64,000 nucleotides of DNA, taken from Bradyrhizobium sp. CER78. Lineage in GTDB: Bacteria > Pseudomonadota > Alphaproteobacteria > Rhizobiales > Xanthobacteraceae. Below are positions 9,523 through 18,004 of the stretch, piece after piece. Below the pieces are notes generated by a model, which did not search any database, was not told where the DNA came from, and saw only the letters and a program-made list of their open reading frames with translations. Position numbers and translations under genes: made by a program. How positions within the stretch are numbered: the stretch's first letter is position 1; the number at the start of each line of letters is the position of its first letter. The stretch spans positions 62,001 through 126,000 of the forward strand of contig NZ_JARVWP010000020.1 in NCBI RefSeq assembly GCF_029846235.1, in the 5' to 3' direction.

Positions 9523-9596
9523 AACGAAAGACCACAAATCCATTTCATCCATGATGGCGCAAGGCGTATCAATCGATCCGAACCAAGGAGGCATCA

Positions 9597-10298
9597 ATGA
9601 GCTTTGAGACGATCAAGCGCGACGTGAAGATCTGCATGTTCGACCAGTACGGCACGGTGGTCGACATGCAGGGCGGCCTGACCAAAATCGCCGCGCCGTT
9701 CCTTGCAAGGAAGGGCTGGAAGGGCGACCCGAATTCCTTCGTCACCTGGTGGCGCCGCACCCATTTCGAGAACTCGATGATCGATGCGCTGCTGCATCGC
9801 GAGCACACGCCCTATCGCGAGATCGGGCACCGCGCGGTTGCCCACGTGATGGACCGGGCGAAGATCGACTACACGATGGAAGATGTGCGCTATCTCGTCG
9901 GCGAGATCGAGAAGCTGGTGCCGTTTCCGGAAGTGCCGGAGGCGCTCGCGCGGCTGCAAAGCAAGTACAAGCTCGTCGTGCTCTCGAACGGCGATCCCGA
10001 CATGCTCGAGACCGCGAAGCAGTATCACAAGGTCCCGTTCGACCGCGTGATCTCGGTGGCTGAAGCCAATTCCTTCAAGCCGCATGTCGCGACCTATACG
10101 AAGGCGGCCGAGATCATGGGCGTGAAGCCGGATGAGGTGCTGTTCGTGGCCAATCACGCCTTCGACTGCATCGGCGCCAAATCGGCCGGTATGCGGACGG
10201 CCTTTATCGACCGGCGCAGCCGCCCGTTCGGCATCACGCCGCACCAGCCCGATATCCTGGTGCCGTCGATGAAAGACCTCGCCGATGCGATCGTCTGA
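9597..10298 (+). CDS. HAD-type (S)-2-haloacid dehalogenase
   Basis: Haloacid dehalogenase-like hydrolase of 233 residues in the type II family, which hydrolyses 2-haloalkanoates through an aspartyl ester. The nucleophile motif FDQYGTVVD has its Asp at about 16. VVLSNGDPDML is the second motif (Ser), FKPH carries the Lys and VANHAFDCIGAKSAG is the last motif. A strong AAGGAGG precedes the ATG. The substrate could also be a phosphorylated or non-halogenated acid. The CoA-transferase gene starts inside its last codons, so the two are likely co-translated. Confidence 0.85.
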   Translation: MSFETIKRDVKICMFDQYGTVVDMQGGLTKIAAPFLARKGWKGDPNSFVTWWRRTHFENSMIDALLHREHTPYREIGHRAVAHVMDRAKIDYTMEDVRYLVGEIEKLVPFPEVPEALARLQSKYKLVVLSNGDPDMLETAKQYHKVPFDRVISVAEANSFKPHVATYTKAAEIMGVKPDEVLFVANHAFDCIGAKSAGMRTAFIDRRSRPFGITPHQPDILVPSMKDLADAIV

Positions 10299-11523
10299 TC
10301 GCGAGCCGCTGTCCGGCATCAAGGTTCTTGATCTCTGCCGGGTGGTCTCGGGTCCATTTGCGACGATGCAGCTCGGCGATCTCGGCGCGGATATCGTGAA
10401 AATCGAGGATCCCAGGCAAGGCGACGAGAGCCGCCGCTACGGGCCGCCTTTCGTCGGTGGTGAGAGCGCGTATTTCCTTTCGGTGAACCGCAACAAGCGC
10501 AGTTGCGCCATCGATCTGAAATCGCCGGCGGGTCGCGACGCGGCGCTCGACCTCGCATCCGTCGCCGATGTCGTGATCGAGAATTTTCGACCGGGCACGC
10601 TCGATAAATGGGGGCTCGGCTTCGGCGCGCTGCGGGCGCGCAAGAGCGACATCATCCTGTGCAGCATCTCGGGGTTCGGCCGCACCGGTGCGGACGCCTT
10701 GCGCCCCGGCTACGATCTGATCCTGCAGGGCGAATCCGGCGTGATGGACATCACCGGCGATCCGGATGGGCCGCCGACCAAGGTCGGCACCTCGATCGCC
10801 GATCTCGTCACCGGCCTGTATGCGTCGCATTCGGTGCTCGCTGCCTTGATGCGGAAGAGCCGGACCGGCGAGGGCGGCCGGGTCGACGTCTCGATGCTCG
10901 ACGCCATGGCAACGCTGCTGACGTTCAACGCCGGCATGTACTTCGCCACGGGACAAAGCCCGAAGCGCCGGGGCAACGTGCATCCGACCATCAGCCCGTA
11001 CGAACCGTTCGAGGCGAGTGACGGCTGGATCAATGTCGGGGTCGCGAACGATAAATTCTGGGCGGCCTTCTGCGACGTCATCGGCCGTCCCGACCTGCGC
11101 GAAGACGCGCGCTTCGAAACCGCTCCGAAGCGCGCGGCGAGCCGGGACGAGCTGGTCACGATCCTGGCTCCCATCTTCGCCCGGCGCAGCCGCGCCGACT
11201 GGCTGCAGGTGCTGGGCGTGGCCGGCATTCCCTGCGGCGCGATCAAGTCGGTCGGCGAGGTCTGCGAGACGCCGCAACTCACGCAGCGCGGCATGGTCCA
11301 GACCATCCGCCATCCGGCAGCGGGAGACGTGAAGCTCATCGCCCGGCCGACTCGGTTCGGCGACGAGCCGCCGGCGCCGTCCTCGCCGCCGCCAATGCTC
11401 GGCGAACACACGCGCGAGGTGCTTGCGGAATGGCTCGGCTGGACCGACGATCGGCTCGAGAGATTCGCGGTTGAAGGCGCGTTCGGAGACTTTGGACGGA
11501 GCTTCGTGCGACCGGCCAAGTGA
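10285..11523 (+). CDS. Family III CoA-transferase (CaiB/BaiF)
   Basis: Transfers CoA between carboxylic acids in the cytoplasm. It has 412 residues. The CaiB/BaiF fold starts with GIKVLDLCRVVSGPFATMQLGDLGADIVKIE and continues with ENFRPGTLDKWGLG and CSISGFGRTG. A central region (QGESGVMDITGDPDG, KVGTSIADLVTGLYA) includes the expected catalytic Asp area. It overlaps the upstream dehalogenase gene by 14 bases and is followed by a thioesterase-like gene. Together they could activate and process a short organic acid; the actual substrate is not evident. Confidence 0.9.
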   Translation: MRSSDREPLSGIKVLDLCRVVSGPFATMQLGDLGADIVKIEDPRQGDESRRYGPPFVGGESAYFLSVNRNKRSCAIDLKSPAGRDAALDLASVADVVIENFRPGTLDKWGLGFGALRARKSDIILCSISGFGRTGADALRPGYDLILQGESGVMDITGDPDGPPTKVGTSIADLVTGLYASHSVLAALMRKSRTGEGGRVDVSMLDAMATLLTFNAGMYFATGQSPKRRGNVHPTISPYEPFEASDGWINVGVANDKFWAAFCDVIGRPDLREDARFETAPKRAASRDELVTILAPIFARRSRADWLQVLGVAGIPCGAIKSVGEVCETPQLTQRGMVQTIRHPAAGDVKLIARPTRFGDEPPAPSSPPPMLGEHTREVLAEWLGWTDDRLERFAVEGAFGDFGRSFVRPAK

Positions 11524-11545
11524 GCATCGTCAAGAGAATATCGTC

Positions 11546-11968
11546 ATGAGAGAAGTCGCCGAGCAGATGATGCGCCGCGCCGTCGAAGACGAGCGGCAGG
11601 AATTCGGGTCGTTTTTCCTGTCGCGCCTGTTCGGACTGGAGGTCGCCTACCAGGGCGAGACCTGCATCGTGTCCTTTGATGTCGTGAGGCCGCTGTTCAA
11701 CCCGCAAGGCTCGCTGCATGGTGGGGTGCTGGCGACGGCGCTCGACATCTCGATGGGGCATCTGGTCAACCACGTCGCGGGTGCCGGCACCACGCTTGAG
11801 ATGAAGGTGCAGTACCTCGCCGCGGTCCGCGAGGGGCGCGTGACCTGTCATGCAAGCTTCCTGAAGCGGGGCCGGAGGACATTCTTCGTCCAGTCGCAGG
11901 CCTCCAACGCGTCCGGCGAGCCGATCGCGCACGCGACATCGACCTGGCAGCTGCTGAACCGAGGCTGA
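11546..11968 (+). CDS. Hotdog-fold thioesterase (PaaI type)
   Basis: Small protein of 140 residues of the PaaI/YdiI thioesterase family, which hydrolyses acyl-CoA. The HGGVLATALDISMG helix with its conserved His-Gly-Gly and the central hotdog strands are visible. The ATG at 11546 is chosen because the longer open frame would extend well into the CoA-transferase gene; a weak purine-rich AAGAGAA lies upstream. It is 22 bases after the CoA-transferase stop, probably in the same operon. Confidence 0.82.
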   Translation: MREVAEQMMRRAVEDERQEFGSFFLSRLFGLEVAYQGETCIVSFDVVRPLFNPQGSLHGGVLATALDISMGHLVNHVAGAGTTLEMKVQYLAAVREGRVTCHASFLKRGRRTFFVQSQASNASGEPIAHATSTWQLLNRG

Positions 11969-12147
11969 GGGGCGCGGCTGGTTCGGGTCGGCCCGTTGCC
12001 GTTGTCGAGGCCGTTCCTTCGTACGAAACGACCACGAGCATTGCCAGGATCGTGATCCGGTTTCATACTCTGACGCCGGAAGCGCATCTCCACGGCGCGG
12101 CCGGCGCGACGATGCGGGAAGCGATACCTTAAAGCGGAAAGACGGCG

Positions 12148-12960
12148 ATGCGGTTTCGTCTCGCGTTTGCTTTTGTATCGATGGCGGCGCTGCTCGTTGA
12201 TCCGATTGCCGCCATCTCGCAGGACATGTTGAGCAGCGTCGACCTCGATAGTCCCGACATGACGACGTCGGAGATGACGCGCGAGGAGGTCGACGCGCTC
12301 CTCAAGGCCGCGTCTCAAGGAGGCCGACACACGGTAGATTTGGAGGGAAAGCGGCTGTCGCGTCTCGATCTCTCGGGCCTCGACTTCTCCGGCGCCAACC
12401 TTCATCTCGTAAAGCTCAACCGGACCAATCTGAAGGCCGCGCGCTTCGATGGGGCCATGCTGAACCAGGCCTGGCTCATCGACGCAGATCTGACGGAGGC
12501 GTCCTTTGTCAAGGCATCGCTGCTCGGCGCGCAGATGCAGCGCGCCAAGCTTGGCGGCGCCGATTTGAGCGGCGCTCGCATCACCGCCGATCTATCCGGT
12601 GCCAGCCTGGTCGGGGCCAAGCTCGCCGGAGCGGATTTGAGTGCCGATATGCGCAACCAGTCGATGGGCCTGATGCGGGGTGTGCTCAAATCCGCCGATC
12701 TCCAGAAGGCGGATTTGAGCGGCGCCAATCTCGCGCGCACCGATCTCGAATTCGCGCAGTTGCAGAACGCCAATTTGGCGAACTGCAACCTCAGCAAGGC
12801 TGACCTTGCGGGAGCGGACCTCTCCGGCGCCAATCTCGCCGGCGTCGATTTCACCGAGACCGACCTTGCGTCGGCCGTCTTGCCGGGCGCAGCCGCTCTG
12901 GCAGAGGCCCGCAATCTGGACAAGGCCCGGAACTTGAGCCAGGCGCGGCGGCCAAATTAG
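12148..12960 (+). CDS. Exported pentapeptide-repeat protein
   Basis: Protein of 270 residues with an N-terminal signal-like segment (MRFRLAFAFVSMAALLVD). A long run of pentapeptides A(D/N)LXX follows, for example ADLSGANL and GADLSGANLAGVDF, predicted to fold as a right-handed quadrilateral beta-helix. No catalytic residues are visible. The family includes DNA-mimic and scaffold proteins, but an exported form suggests a structural role. The gene stands alone. Confidence 0.8.
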   Translation: MRFRLAFAFVSMAALLVDPIAAISQDMLSSVDLDSPDMTTSEMTREEVDALLKAASQGGRHTVDLEGKRLSRLDLSGLDFSGANLHLVKLNRTNLKAARFDGAMLNQAWLIDADLTEASFVKASLLGAQMQRAKLGGADLSGARITADLSGASLVGAKLAGADLSADMRNQSMGLMRGVLKSADLQKADLSGANLARTDLEFAQLQNANLANCNLSKADLAGADLSGANLAGVDFTETDLASAVLPGAAALAEARNLDKARNLSQARRPN

Positions 12961-13098
12961 GGATCGAATGGCGGCGTCCCGCAGCGGAGCTTCTGTTCGT
13001 CGCTATGCCTTGATCAGGGCGCAGCACGCATGCGGTCACGTCCGATCTGTTGTATAGTTGCAAGCGAGGGGGCTGCTGCCTTGCAAGGGAGGTCCTCC

Positions 13099-13518
13099 AT
13101 GAAGGTCAAGGACGTGATGCACAAGGGCGTCGATTGGGTCAGCCCCGACACCCCGATCACTGAAGTCGCAAAATTGATGCAAGGGCACGACGTCGGATGC
13201 ATTCCGATCGGGCAGGACGATCGTCTGATCGGGATGGTGACGGATCGCGATCTCGTCTGCAAAGGTCTTGCGAGCAAGGACTTCAACTCCGCGCGAACCA
13301 CGGCGCGCGATGTGATGACCGAAGGCATCCACTGCTGCCGGGAAGACGACGATCTGGCGAAGGCGGTGCATCACATGGAAACGTTGAAGATCCGTAGGCT
13401 GCCGGTCATCAACAAGAGCAAACGAATGGTCGGCATGATCAGCCTGGGGGATGTGGGCCACTTTGCCGGTGCCGATCTCATGTCCCAATGCATGAAGAGC
13501 GTATCGGCTCATCATTGA
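13099..13518 (+). CDS. Tandem CBS-domain protein
   Basis: Small cytoplasmic protein of 139 residues made almost only of two CBS motifs (MKVKDVMHKGVDWVSPD, then ARDVMTEGIHCCREDDDL), each with the usual GMVTDRD or GMISLGDV end. Such proteins bind adenosine nucleotides and act as energy or redox sensors. The ATG at 13099 is preferred because GGGAGGTCCTCC precedes it and homology begins exactly there. No partner gene is adjacent. Confidence 0.85.
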   Translation: MKVKDVMHKGVDWVSPDTPITEVAKLMQGHDVGCIPIGQDDRLIGMVTDRDLVCKGLASKDFNSARTTARDVMTEGIHCCREDDDLAKAVHHMETLKIRRLPVINKSKRMVGMISLGDVGHFAGADLMSQCMKSVSAHH

Positions 13519-13802
13519 GGCGAGGCCGGTCTGCCGGAAACCGGCAGATCGGCCGGCACCATGGCCGGACAAGGAAGCGGGCAGAAAACGAACTGGCGCA
13601 CCGTGGCCGATGAAGATGGGCACTATTGCTTCGCCGTGGCCCTCTGACATATTCCGATCGTGTGCGCCGCAATAGCGCAGATTGCGACGAAGGTGCCGCA
13701 GCCGCTACACCACCTGGTGTGTTCCGGTCCTTGCCATGCCGAGAACTCGGACTATTTCGGGCGAATCGGAAATCGCCTGAACGATTCAAACCACTGGCCA
13801 GG

Positions 13803-14176
13803 CTAGCGCCGGGGCGCGTCGCCGAAAAAGCCGACGATCTTGGTCAGCATGCCCCTTGCATCGACCTCGCCAAAATCGATCGACCTATCGCCAAAACTCC
13901 CGTCGGCGCGGACCAGGCGCCAGAGGAAGCGCACAACGTTGTGGTGCATATCTACGCCGCTCATCATTTCGATGTGGGCGCCGGGCCGTCCCGCGTGCAC
14001 CTTCGCTCGCAGAGCGCTGTCCGCCCGCAGAGCTCCACATTCGGATCGACGTAGCCCGCATGTTCAGCCCAGCAGCGCTCGAGTATCTGCAGACGTGTCG
14101 CTACGTTCGGCTCATTCCAGGCCGCCACATAATGCAGAACGCTGGCGACGACCGTTTGGCATATTGCCTCGCTCAT
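13803..14176 (-). pseudogene. Frameshifted NTF2/SnoaL-like small protein
   Basis: Two minus-strand frames make one SnoaL/NTF2-like protein of about 123 residues. The first half (from 14176: MSEAICQTVVASVLHYVAAWN...) runs in one frame. The second half (HAGRPGAHIEMMSG ... KIVGFFGDAPRR) runs in another. The frames rejoin if a duplicated AG at 14011-14014 (CT on the coding strand) is reduced to one copy, which restores ...TALRAKVHAGRPG. The family has a cone-shaped fold and includes many small hydrolases and isomerases. The gene is either broken or a sequencing error. Confidence 0.7.
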
Positions 14177-14182
14177 GACCCC

Positions 14183-14848
14183 TCATCCATTGTCTTGCAT
14201 CTGCTGCAGCACGAAATCCCGCGCCGCGGCTAAGTGCGAGCTCAGCGCGGCCACCGCATCCGCTGTCCGCGCTCCGCGGCACGCCGCAACGATCGCGCGG
14301 TGATCGGTGAGCCACCGCTTGCGTTCCCTTGGCAAGGCCAGGTGTGCGACCGCATAGAGATCGCTGGTGGCGCGCAGACCCTTGATCATCTCGATCTGAC
14401 GGTCGTGCCCTGAAGGGCGGTAGAGCGCCTCATGAAACGCCCAATCGCCAGCGTTCCACTCGGGTGTCGCAGCGTCGATTTCGGCGCGCTGACGGATGCG
14501 TTCGATGCGGTCGATCTCGGTCTCGCTCATCCGCGGGATTGCCAATCCAAGGCAGTCGCATTCGAGCAGACAGCGCAGGTGATAGATTTCTGCAACCTCG
14601 CTGCGGGACAACCGGGAGACCTGCGCGCTGCGATTGGTTGCGATCGTGACGAGGCCTTCGGCCTCCAACAGACGCAGCGCGTCGCGAACCGGAATTCGGC
14701 TCATGGCAAAGCGCGCGGCGAGATCCTCCTGACGCAGCAAGGCGCCGGGCTTGGTCGCGCCCGAGAGGATGTCAGCGCGCAGCGCCGCGGCGATCGTCTC
14801 CGGCGCGGTTCCCTGTCGCTTGCGCTGTGAAAGCATTGACGCGGCCAT
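14183..14848 (-). CDS. GntR-family regulator (FCD type)
   Basis: Transcription factor of about 221 residues. The N-terminal winged helix reads ALLRQEDLAARFAMSRIPVRDALRLLEAEGLV, and an all-helical FCD effector domain with conserved Arg/His positions (YHLRCLLECD, FHEALY) follows. The open frame can be extended to a TTG at 14872, but that codon overlaps the palindrome TGTATACA, so the ATG at 14848 (or 14836) is more likely. It is divergent from the OsmC gene, which it may control. It lies 6 bases after the frameshifted SnoaL-like gene begins on the same strand. Confidence 0.88.
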   Translation of the reverse strand: MAASMLSQRKRQGTAPETIAAALRADILSGATKPGALLRQEDLAARFAMSRIPVRDALRLLEAEGLVTIATNRSAQVSRLSRSEVAEIYHLRCLLECDCLGLAIPRMSETEIDRIERIRQRAEIDAATPEWNAGDWAFHEALYRPSGHDRQIEMIKGLRATSDLYAVAHLALPRERKRWLTDHRAIVAACRGARTADAVAALSSHLAAARDFVLQQMQDNG

Positions 14849-14863
14849 GGCTTTATGTATCCA

Positions 14864-14871
14864 TGTATACA
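14864..14871. promoter_or_regulatory. Candidate GntR operator TGTATACA
   Basis: The perfect 8-bp palindrome TGTATACA lies between the divergent GntR and OsmC genes, with a second ATGTAT close by. FCD-type GntR proteins often bind palindromes with a GTATAC core, so this is a plausible operator for both genes. Confidence 0.45.
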
Positions 14872-14900
14872 ATATTGGTCAAGCCAAGGGGGCGCGGAGG

Positions 14901-15371
14901 ATGACGGGAAAAGAGCACCGCTACTGTCCGACCATCGTCTGGACCGGCAACACCGGTACCGGTACCGCAAGCTACAAGGCCTATGAGCGCGCGCACATCA
15001 TCAGCGCGCCAGGCAAGGCCGAGATCGCCGGTTCGTCCGACAAGAGCTTCGGCGGCGACGCCAGCCGGTGGAATCCTGAGGATTTGCTGGTTGCGTCCGC
15101 TTCCACCTGCCACATGCTCTGGTACCTGCACCTTTGCGCTGTCAGCGACGTCGTCGTGCTCGACTATCGCGACGAGCCGGAAGGGCTGATGATCGAGGAG
15201 GCCAGCGGCAGCGGCGCGTTCTCGCGCATCGTGCTCCGGCCGCGCATCAAGCTGGCGGCCAGTTCAAGCGAGCAGCGGGCGCGCGAGCTGCATCATGAGG
15301 CGCACATGATGTGCTTCATCGCCAACTCCGTGAAATGCGAGATTGTGACCGAGCCGGCGTTCAGCCGCTAG
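14901..15371 (+). CDS. OsmC-family peroxiredoxin-like protein
   Basis: Protein of 156 residues in the OsmC/Ohr superfamily, which reduces organic peroxides with a cysteine pair. Conserved stretches include GGDASRWNPEDLLVASASTCHML (first Cys) and HHEAHMMCFIANSVKCEI (second Cys). It starts at an ATG directly after a purine-rich GCGGAGG and is divergent from the GntR gene. Its TAG stop lies within the IS481 target duplication, so the element landed exactly after the gene and left its protein unchanged. Confidence 0.88.
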   Translation: MTGKEHRYCPTIVWTGNTGTGTASYKAYERAHIISAPGKAEIAGSSDKSFGGDASRWNPEDLLVASASTCHMLWYLHLCAVSDVVVLDYRDEPEGLMIEEASGSGAFSRIVLRPRIKLAASSSEQRARELHHEAHMMCFIANSVKCEIVTEPAFSR

Positions 15372-15372
15372 G
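15367..15372. repeat. IS481 target-site duplication (left)
   Basis: GCTAGG directly before the left inverted repeat, identical to GCTAGG at 16421-16426 directly after the right inverted repeat. This fits the NCTAGN target known for IS481-type elements. The left copy contains the OsmC stop codon. Confidence 0.8.
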
Positions 15373-16420
15373 TGTGAGCTTTCAGGAGGTTGTCCATTCG
15401 ATCCTGAGCGAGGAAGCTGAGGTTGCTGAAGCTTCAGATTTCCGCGGGAGAACCGAATGGACATCCACAAGAATGCGCCTTTGACGCCGAAAGGTCGAGA
15501 GGCGATGGTGCGGAGCGTGATCGAGGGCGGCCAGACGAAGGCCGCAGCCGCGCTCCAATTCAATGTTGCGGCAAAGACGGTTACCAAATGGGTCAAGCGC
15601 TTCCGCGCGGAAGGCGTGGGTGGGTTGCGGGATCGTTCCTCACGGCCTCTTTCATCGCCAAGCCAAACCCCGGCAGCCACATGCGCCGCCGTCGAGACGT
15701 TCCGCCGGCAGCGCCACACCGGCAAACAGATCGCGATCGAGGTCGGGATCTCGGCAGCAACCGTGAGCCGCATCCTACGCCGGCTCGGATTGAACAGGCT
15801 AGCAGCTCTGGAGCCGGCCGAGCCGGTCCTACGCTATGAGCGCGAACGTCCCGGCGAACTGATCCACATCGACATCAAAAAGCTCGGCAAGTTCAAGCGG
15901 ATCGGCCACCGCATCACTGGCGATCGACGTGGATCGAGCAATCTGCGTTCCCGCCGTCAAGGACCAGGCTGGGAATACGTCCACGTCTGCATCGACGATG
16001 CATCGCGGATCGCCTTCAGCCAGGTCAAAAAGAACGAGCGAAAGGGCTGTGCCATCGCTTTCCTCAGAGCGGCCGTGGCCTACTACGTCAGCCTGGGCGT
16101 GAAAGTAGAGCGCGTCATGACCGACAACGGCGCGTGCTACAAATCCTTCGCGTTCCAGAAGGCTTGCAAGCGTCTCGGTCTCAAGCACATCCGCACCAAG
16201 CCCTATACGCCCAAGACCAACGGCAAGGCCGAACGCTTCATTCAAACCAGCCTGCGAGAATGGGCCTACGCACAGGCCTACAATACCTCAACAGAACGAG
16301 CCGCCGAGCTGCCACGATGGCTTCACCGCTACAACTGGCATCGGCCTCATGGCAGTATCGGCTCAAAACCACCAATCAGCAGACTCGCCATCACCGGGAA
16401 TAACCTCTTGAGGCTCCACA
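15373..16420 (+). mobile_element. Complete IS481-family insertion sequence
   Basis: Element of 1048 bp with imperfect terminal inverted repeats. The left end starts TGTGAGCTTTCAGGAGGTTG (15373 on) and the complement of the right end starts TGTGGAGCCTCAAGAGGTTA (to 16400), with about 15 of 21 positions identical. It is flanked by the 6-bp direct repeat GCTAGG. It carries one transposase gene and appears intact, so it could still be mobile. Confidence 0.88.
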
Positions 16421-16425
16421 GCTAG
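15457..16425 (+). CDS. IS481-family transposase
   Basis: DDE transposase of 322 residues. The N-terminus has a helix-turn-helix (GREAMVRSVIEGGQTKAAAA, AKTVTKWVKRFRAEG) and the catalytic core has ELIHIDIKKLGKF (first Asp), VMTDNGACY (second Asp) and PKTNGKAERFIQT (Glu). The element's right terminus ends at 16420, so the TAG stop (16423-16425) lies outside the element, in the target duplication GCTAGG. The gene therefore depends on a CTAG-containing target for its stop codon. Confidence 0.92.
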   Translation: MDIHKNAPLTPKGREAMVRSVIEGGQTKAAAALQFNVAAKTVTKWVKRFRAEGVGGLRDRSSRPLSSPSQTPAATCAAVETFRRQRHTGKQIAIEVGISAATVSRILRRLGLNRLAALEPAEPVLRYERERPGELIHIDIKKLGKFKRIGHRITGDRRGSSNLRSRRQGPGWEYVHVCIDDASRIAFSQVKKNERKGCAIAFLRAAVAYYVSLGVKVERVMTDNGACYKSFAFQKACKRLGLKHIRTKPYTPKTNGKAERFIQTSLREWAYAQAYNTSTERAAELPRWLHRYNWHRPHGSIGSKPPISRLAITGNNLLRLHS

Positions 16426-16426
16426 G
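16421..16426. repeat. IS481 target-site duplication (right)
   Basis: GCTAGG, the second copy of the target site. It supplies the TAG stop codon of the transposase. The next ~190 bases up to the tRNA show no supported gene. Confidence 0.8.
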
Positions 16427-16618
16427 GCATGATACGGGCTGAAGGGGCATGCTCTGTCGATCGCAATGATCCACCGTCTGCATGAGCGGCCTGCCATCTC
16501 CAGCGAGGTGTTGATCCGGCCAAGTCCAAAAGGAGAGGCCTGACCGACGATCTCGATCCGGAGGCCCTAGGTCGCAATGGCGAAAGCCAGAACGCAATAT
16601 CGCTCGAGATCGTAGAAA

Positions 16619-16695
16619 TGGCGCACCCGACACGATTCGAACGTGTGACCTTTGCCTTCGGAGGGCAACGCTCTATCCAGCTGAGCTACGGGTGC
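16619..16695 (-). tRNA. tRNA-Arg (anticodon CCG)
   Basis: The minus strand reads as a standard 77-nt cloverleaf. The acceptor stem is GCACCCG paired with CGGGTGC, discriminator G and an encoded CCA end. The D arm contains AGCTCAGCTGGATAGAGC, the anticodon loop is CTCCGAA (anticodon CCG, codon CGG) and the T arm has GTTCGAATC. It lies about 190 bases downstream of the IS481 element. tRNA-Arg genes are frequent integration sites, but no second copy of its 3' end was seen in the window. Confidence 0.93.
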
Positions 16696-16825
16696 GTGCA
16701 GGGGTTCATTTAGCTGATTGGCTCTGGGTCGGCAACGGCGTTGTCCGGCCAGCTATCGGCTGTAGACTGCCTGCGCCAATATGACAGGTCCAAGGAAAAG
16801 GGCCGTCTTTCGAGGGAGTTTGCCC

Positions 16826-17905
16826 ATGCGTCCGCTGGAATTCGGCTGGTATCTGCCCACGCACGGCGACACCACGGCCTACGGGCTGATGGAGGCGCAA
16901 ATCGCCGGTTCGCCGGAACTCTGCGATCGCGTGGTCAAGGCGGCCGAGGACGCCGGGTTTGAATATCTGCTGATTCCCGTCGGCTCGGTGTGCTGGGAGG
17001 CCTGGATATCGGGCGCCTTCATGGCGGCGCGCTCGGCGCGGATCAAGCCGCTGATCGCAGCACGGCCCGGCTATATCAACCCGGTGCTGATGGCCAAGAT
17101 GATCTCGACCTTCGACCAGATGTCCGGCGGGCGGATCTGCATCAATCTGATCGCCGGCCAGAACGAGAGCGAGGTCGAGGCTGAGGGCGTGCGCTACGCC
17201 AAGGAAGAGCGCTATGCGCTGATGGAGGAGGAGGTCTCGATCCTGAAGGCGTTGTGGACGACGCGCGGGCCGGTGACCTTCCAGGGCAAGTTTCACACGA
17301 TCTCGGGCGCGCATATCAGGCCGCGTCCGTTGCAGCAGCCGTTTCCCAAATTCTATCTCGGCGGCGGCTCGCGGCAGGCCTGGGAGGTGTCGGCGAAGCA
17401 TTCCGACGTCCATCTGTTCTGGGGCGATCTGCCGGAGCGCATCGCGGAGAATATCGCCGAGATCCGGCGGATGGCGCGCGACCATGACCGTGAGGATGCG
17501 ATCGGCTTCGGCATGCGGCTGCAGGTGATCTGCCGCGAGAACGAGGCGGATGCCTGGGAGGCGGCCGACCAGCTGGTGCGCCACGCCACCGAGCGGCAGA
17601 AGCAGGAGATGAAGACGCTCTATAACCGCTCGGCGGCCAACCAGCGCGTGCAGCAGCTTGCGCGCGACTACGGCGATCTCCTGATGCCGCATCTGTGGAC
17701 CGGGATCACCAAGGTGCGGCCCGGTGCCGGCATCGCGGTTGTCGGCAATCCCGAGCAATGTGCCGCGACCTTGCAGCAGTTCATCGACGCCGGCTGTCAT
17801 TCTTTCTGCCTGTCCGGCTATCTGCACGACGAGGAGGCCGAGCGGTTCGGCCGTCTGATCCGCCCGATCCTTGCCGCGAACAATCGCGGGCGGCTCGCCG
17901 CGTGA
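16826..17905 (+). CDS. LLM-class flavin-dependent monooxygenase (SsuD-like)
   Basis: Luciferase-like oxygenase of 359 residues that uses reduced FMN. It resembles alkanesulfonate monooxygenases: EFGWYLPTHGDT at the N-terminus, RPGYINPVLMAKM, INLIAGQNESE and KFYLGGGSRQAWE. GGGAG lies 8 bases before the ATG at 16826. No flavin reductase or sulfonate transporter gene is adjacent, so the substrate is uncertain. It stands between the tRNA and a secreted hydrolase gene. Confidence 0.85.
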   Translation: MRPLEFGWYLPTHGDTTAYGLMEAQIAGSPELCDRVVKAAEDAGFEYLLIPVGSVCWEAWISGAFMAARSARIKPLIAARPGYINPVLMAKMISTFDQMSGGRICINLIAGQNESEVEAEGVRYAKEERYALMEEEVSILKALWTTRGPVTFQGKFHTISGAHIRPRPLQQPFPKFYLGGGSRQAWEVSAKHSDVHLFWGDLPERIAENIAEIRRMARDHDREDAIGFGMRLQVICRENEADAWEAADQLVRHATERQKQEMKTLYNRSAANQRVQQLARDYGDLLMPHLWTGITKVRPGAGIAVVGNPEQCAATLQQFIDAGCHSFCLSGYLHDEEAERFGRLIRPILAANNRGRLAA

Positions 17906-18004
17906 GCGTCATCCCTTTCCGAAAATTTATGCGTGAAGTGAAGTCCAATGCGCCATGATCCGGCCGGATTGCATCGCCACTCGCGGCGCCAACGGAGTTG
18001 AACC

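Noticed and set aside
13707..13720. Palindrome ACACCACCTGGTGT
   Set aside because: Only 6-bp arms, no adjacent regulator and no second copy; cannot be told from chance.
16391..16633. Open frame beside tRNA-Arg
   Set aside because: It overlaps the tRNA on the same DNA and reads as tRNA antisense; such frames are common artefacts.
14183..16695. Genomic island bounded by tRNA-Arg
   Set aside because: No integrase and no second copy of the tRNA end were seen; the IS481 copy alone does not define an island.
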